A stretch of 64,000 nt of DNA, taken from Chondrilla cf. caribensis. Its lineage: Eukaryota; Porifera; Demospongiae; Chondrillida; Chondrillidae. Within the stretch, counting starts at the first letter, position 1. Each line of letters starts with the position of its first letter. The DNA lies in the NCBI GenBank assembly GCA_964020155.1, contig OZ026557.1, positions 2,574,501-2,638,500 of the forward strand, read 5' to 3'. Shown here piece by piece: positions 62,734 through 64,000 of this stretch. A program made the translations under genes and the position numbers. The notes below the pieces were generated by a model. The model searched no databases, was not told where the DNA came from, and saw only the letters and a program-made list of their open reading frames with translations.

Positions 62734-62888
62734 TTAGAAGTCTTATGATCACGGACAGTGCTGGTAAGACGTATGTCCATCGAATGTTATACAAGAAAGA
62801 GAAAGATCCGTTCCAACAAAGTTACATGGCGGATCATGGGTCTGGCTACGAAAGACTATGACAGCACGTGTTCGATAGGTCGAGAAAG
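62734..62888. promoter_or_regulatory. Putative bidirectional promoter (methyltransferase / ankyrin gene)
   Basis: Only 155 bp separate the two divergent start codons, so both genes presumably share a promoter region. No TATA box is evident. Confidence 0.5.
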
Positions 62889-64000
62889 ATGGCCGGTTTG
62901 TTCGCTGCAGTCAGGGCTGGTGATTTCCATGAGGTGTCACGAATTTTATCGGATCCTGAGAACTCCAGACTCGTCAATAACCCAAGTGATCACAATGAAA
63001 CAGCTCTACACTTGGCTGCCGAAGTGGGGGATCTAGTCATATGCCAACGTCTTCTCGCGGCTGGGGCGAGGTGTGACGTCCCCAATGCCCAGAAGCACAC
63101 ACCGCTTCATCGGGCTGCTTTCAGAGGGCACTATCACATCATCAAGCTACTCTTAAGTACGTTTTATTAGACTGGCCATGATACAATAAAATCTAAATCT
63201 AAATCTAATGAGATGTTTTTAATAGGAAATAATAAAACCTTGAATAACTGATGTTTCGGCTAGTATTGTGAAGGTTGTGTTCAGCTATGCTTCATTAAAT
63301 GAACAAGTAGTTAAAAACGTTGCAATTTTTGGTTATTATATTTCCCTATAGAGCACGGATCCCGTGACATTGTTGACCGTCTTGACTCTCGTGGATGTAC
63401 TGCGCTGCATTTTGCTGCTGACACAGGTGGAAGCCTAGACGCTGTGAAACTCTTATGTGACCATGATGCAGACATCAACATCAGAAATAGTGATGGCCTC
63501 ACGCCCTACCAGATGGCCAGAAAGGCTAATAAGAGAATTATTTCTGAATTCTTGGCAAAGAAAATGGCAGCTCAAAGTATGTATGCTATGCCCGACCACC
63601 ATGTTTGTCTCCTGTATTGATATTTATTGCTACATTATCAAACTGGGTGACATACGTACGTACGTACACATGCTTTTAGTCCTACTTTGAAATTGAAGAT
63701 ACGTATGTGTGAAATTCGTTGACCACCTACCTACATTCATGTGTACCAACTATACAGTGTTTCTAAAGGTATTGTGTACCTCAATTACATGAATGTAGGT
63801 AGGTGGTCAACGAATTTCACACATACGTATCTTCAATTTCAAAGTAGGACTAAAAGCATGTGTACGTACTCACAAACTCCTTGAATCTGCCGCTTTGGGC
63901 AACAAAATCAGAAAACACGCTGTCACTGATTATTACTTTTCTCACTGGCCAACCCGCCACGTGGTACACTAACGTACACATGCTTTTAGTCCTACTTTGA
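62889..64000 (+). CDS. Ankyrin-repeat protein, 5' part (continues beyond window)
   Basis: Exons 62889-63156 and 63352-63576, joined in phase 1, with a further GT donor at 63577, so the gene continues to the right. The start ATG at 62889 (MAGLFAAVRAGD) is the first ATG in frame. About 165 residues are visible, holding four ankyrin repeats with the usual TALHLAAEVGD, TPLHRAAFRGH, TALHFAAD and LTPYQMARKAN signatures. A Lys-rich end follows (EFLAKKMAAQ). Small ankyrin proteins of this kind mediate protein contacts; nothing more specific can be said. A perfect 83-bp inverted repeat lies in the next intron or 3' region. Confidence 0.85.
63660..63869. repeat. Perfect inverted repeat, 83-bp arms, 44-bp loop
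   Basis: Arm 63660-63742 is the exact reverse complement of 63787-63869 (ends GTACGTACACATGC... and ...GCATGTGTACGTAC). The loop 63743-63786 is unrelated. A third, direct copy of the left arm begins near 63974 and runs off the window. Confidence 0.95.
63974..64000. repeat. Start of a third copy of the 83-bp arm
   Basis: CGTACACATGCTTTTAGTCC and the following bases repeat the beginning of the arm at 63660. The copy is cut by the window end. Confidence 0.85.

Noticed and set aside
1..64000. tRNA or rRNA genes
   Set aside because: I looked for conserved tRNA A/B boxes and rRNA blocks by eye and found none convincing. A covariance-model scan would be needed to exclude small RNAs.

Overview
This window reads as nuclear DNA of an early-branching invertebrate animal, most likely a demosponge (inference). 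It is AT-rich, its genes are split into many short exons with GT-AG introns, and it carries a lineage-specific tandem array of Frizzled-type receptors, clan-3 cytochrome P450s and a CW+PWWP chromatin reader. All gene models below were built by hand from splice sites, and the reading phase closes across every intron listed.

Layout. (1) 0.3-13.3 kb, plus strand: three tandem Frizzled-like seven-pass receptors. The first lacks its 5' exon, which lies left of the window. All share the same exon structure (internal exons of exactly 56, 111 and 338 nt). (2) 13.5-14.4 kb: a CpG-richer island with an unassigned open frame and a strong hairpin, just upstream of the first P450. (3) 14.4-20.7 and 25.2-30.3 kb, plus strand: two 13-exon clan-3 P450 genes. 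Their 5' halves are old duplicates. Exons 9-13 are far more alike, and exon 12 onward plus about 2 kb of 3' flank is a recent duplication. That flank carries the 3' end of the neighbouring minus-strand gene, so the first P450 is followed by a truncated pseudogene cut at a LINE fragment. (4) 30.9-36.3 kb, minus strand: a complete 9-exon ZCWPW-like gene (coiled-coil repeats, CW zinc finger, PWWP domain). (5) 35.6-49.6 and 50.0-61.4 kb: a direct tandem segmental duplication of 11-14 kb. Each copy carries an intact 10-exon, 543-residue type I membrane receptor on the minus strand, with fibronectin-III-like, cytokine-receptor-like ectodomain modules and a short tyrosine- and Ser/Thr-rich tail. The two copies differ by several mobile-element insertions with readable empty sites. 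(6) 62.0-64.0 kb: a TrmH/SpoU-family 2'-O-ribose methyltransferase gene (minus) and an ankyrin-repeat gene (plus, running off the end) in head-to-head arrangement. A perfect 83-bp inverted repeat sits in or after the ankyrin gene, and one arm appears a third time at the window edge.

The gene families do not form one pathway. The common theme is recent local duplication of cell-surface receptor and detoxification genes, with mobile elements marking the breakpoints. The best candidates for something undescribed are the duplicated cytokine-receptor-like genes (ectodomains changing, cytoplasmic tails identical in protein), the Frizzled-like array without the canonical KTxxxW tail motif, and the sponge-type ZCWPW reader with its long 14-residue repeat array.
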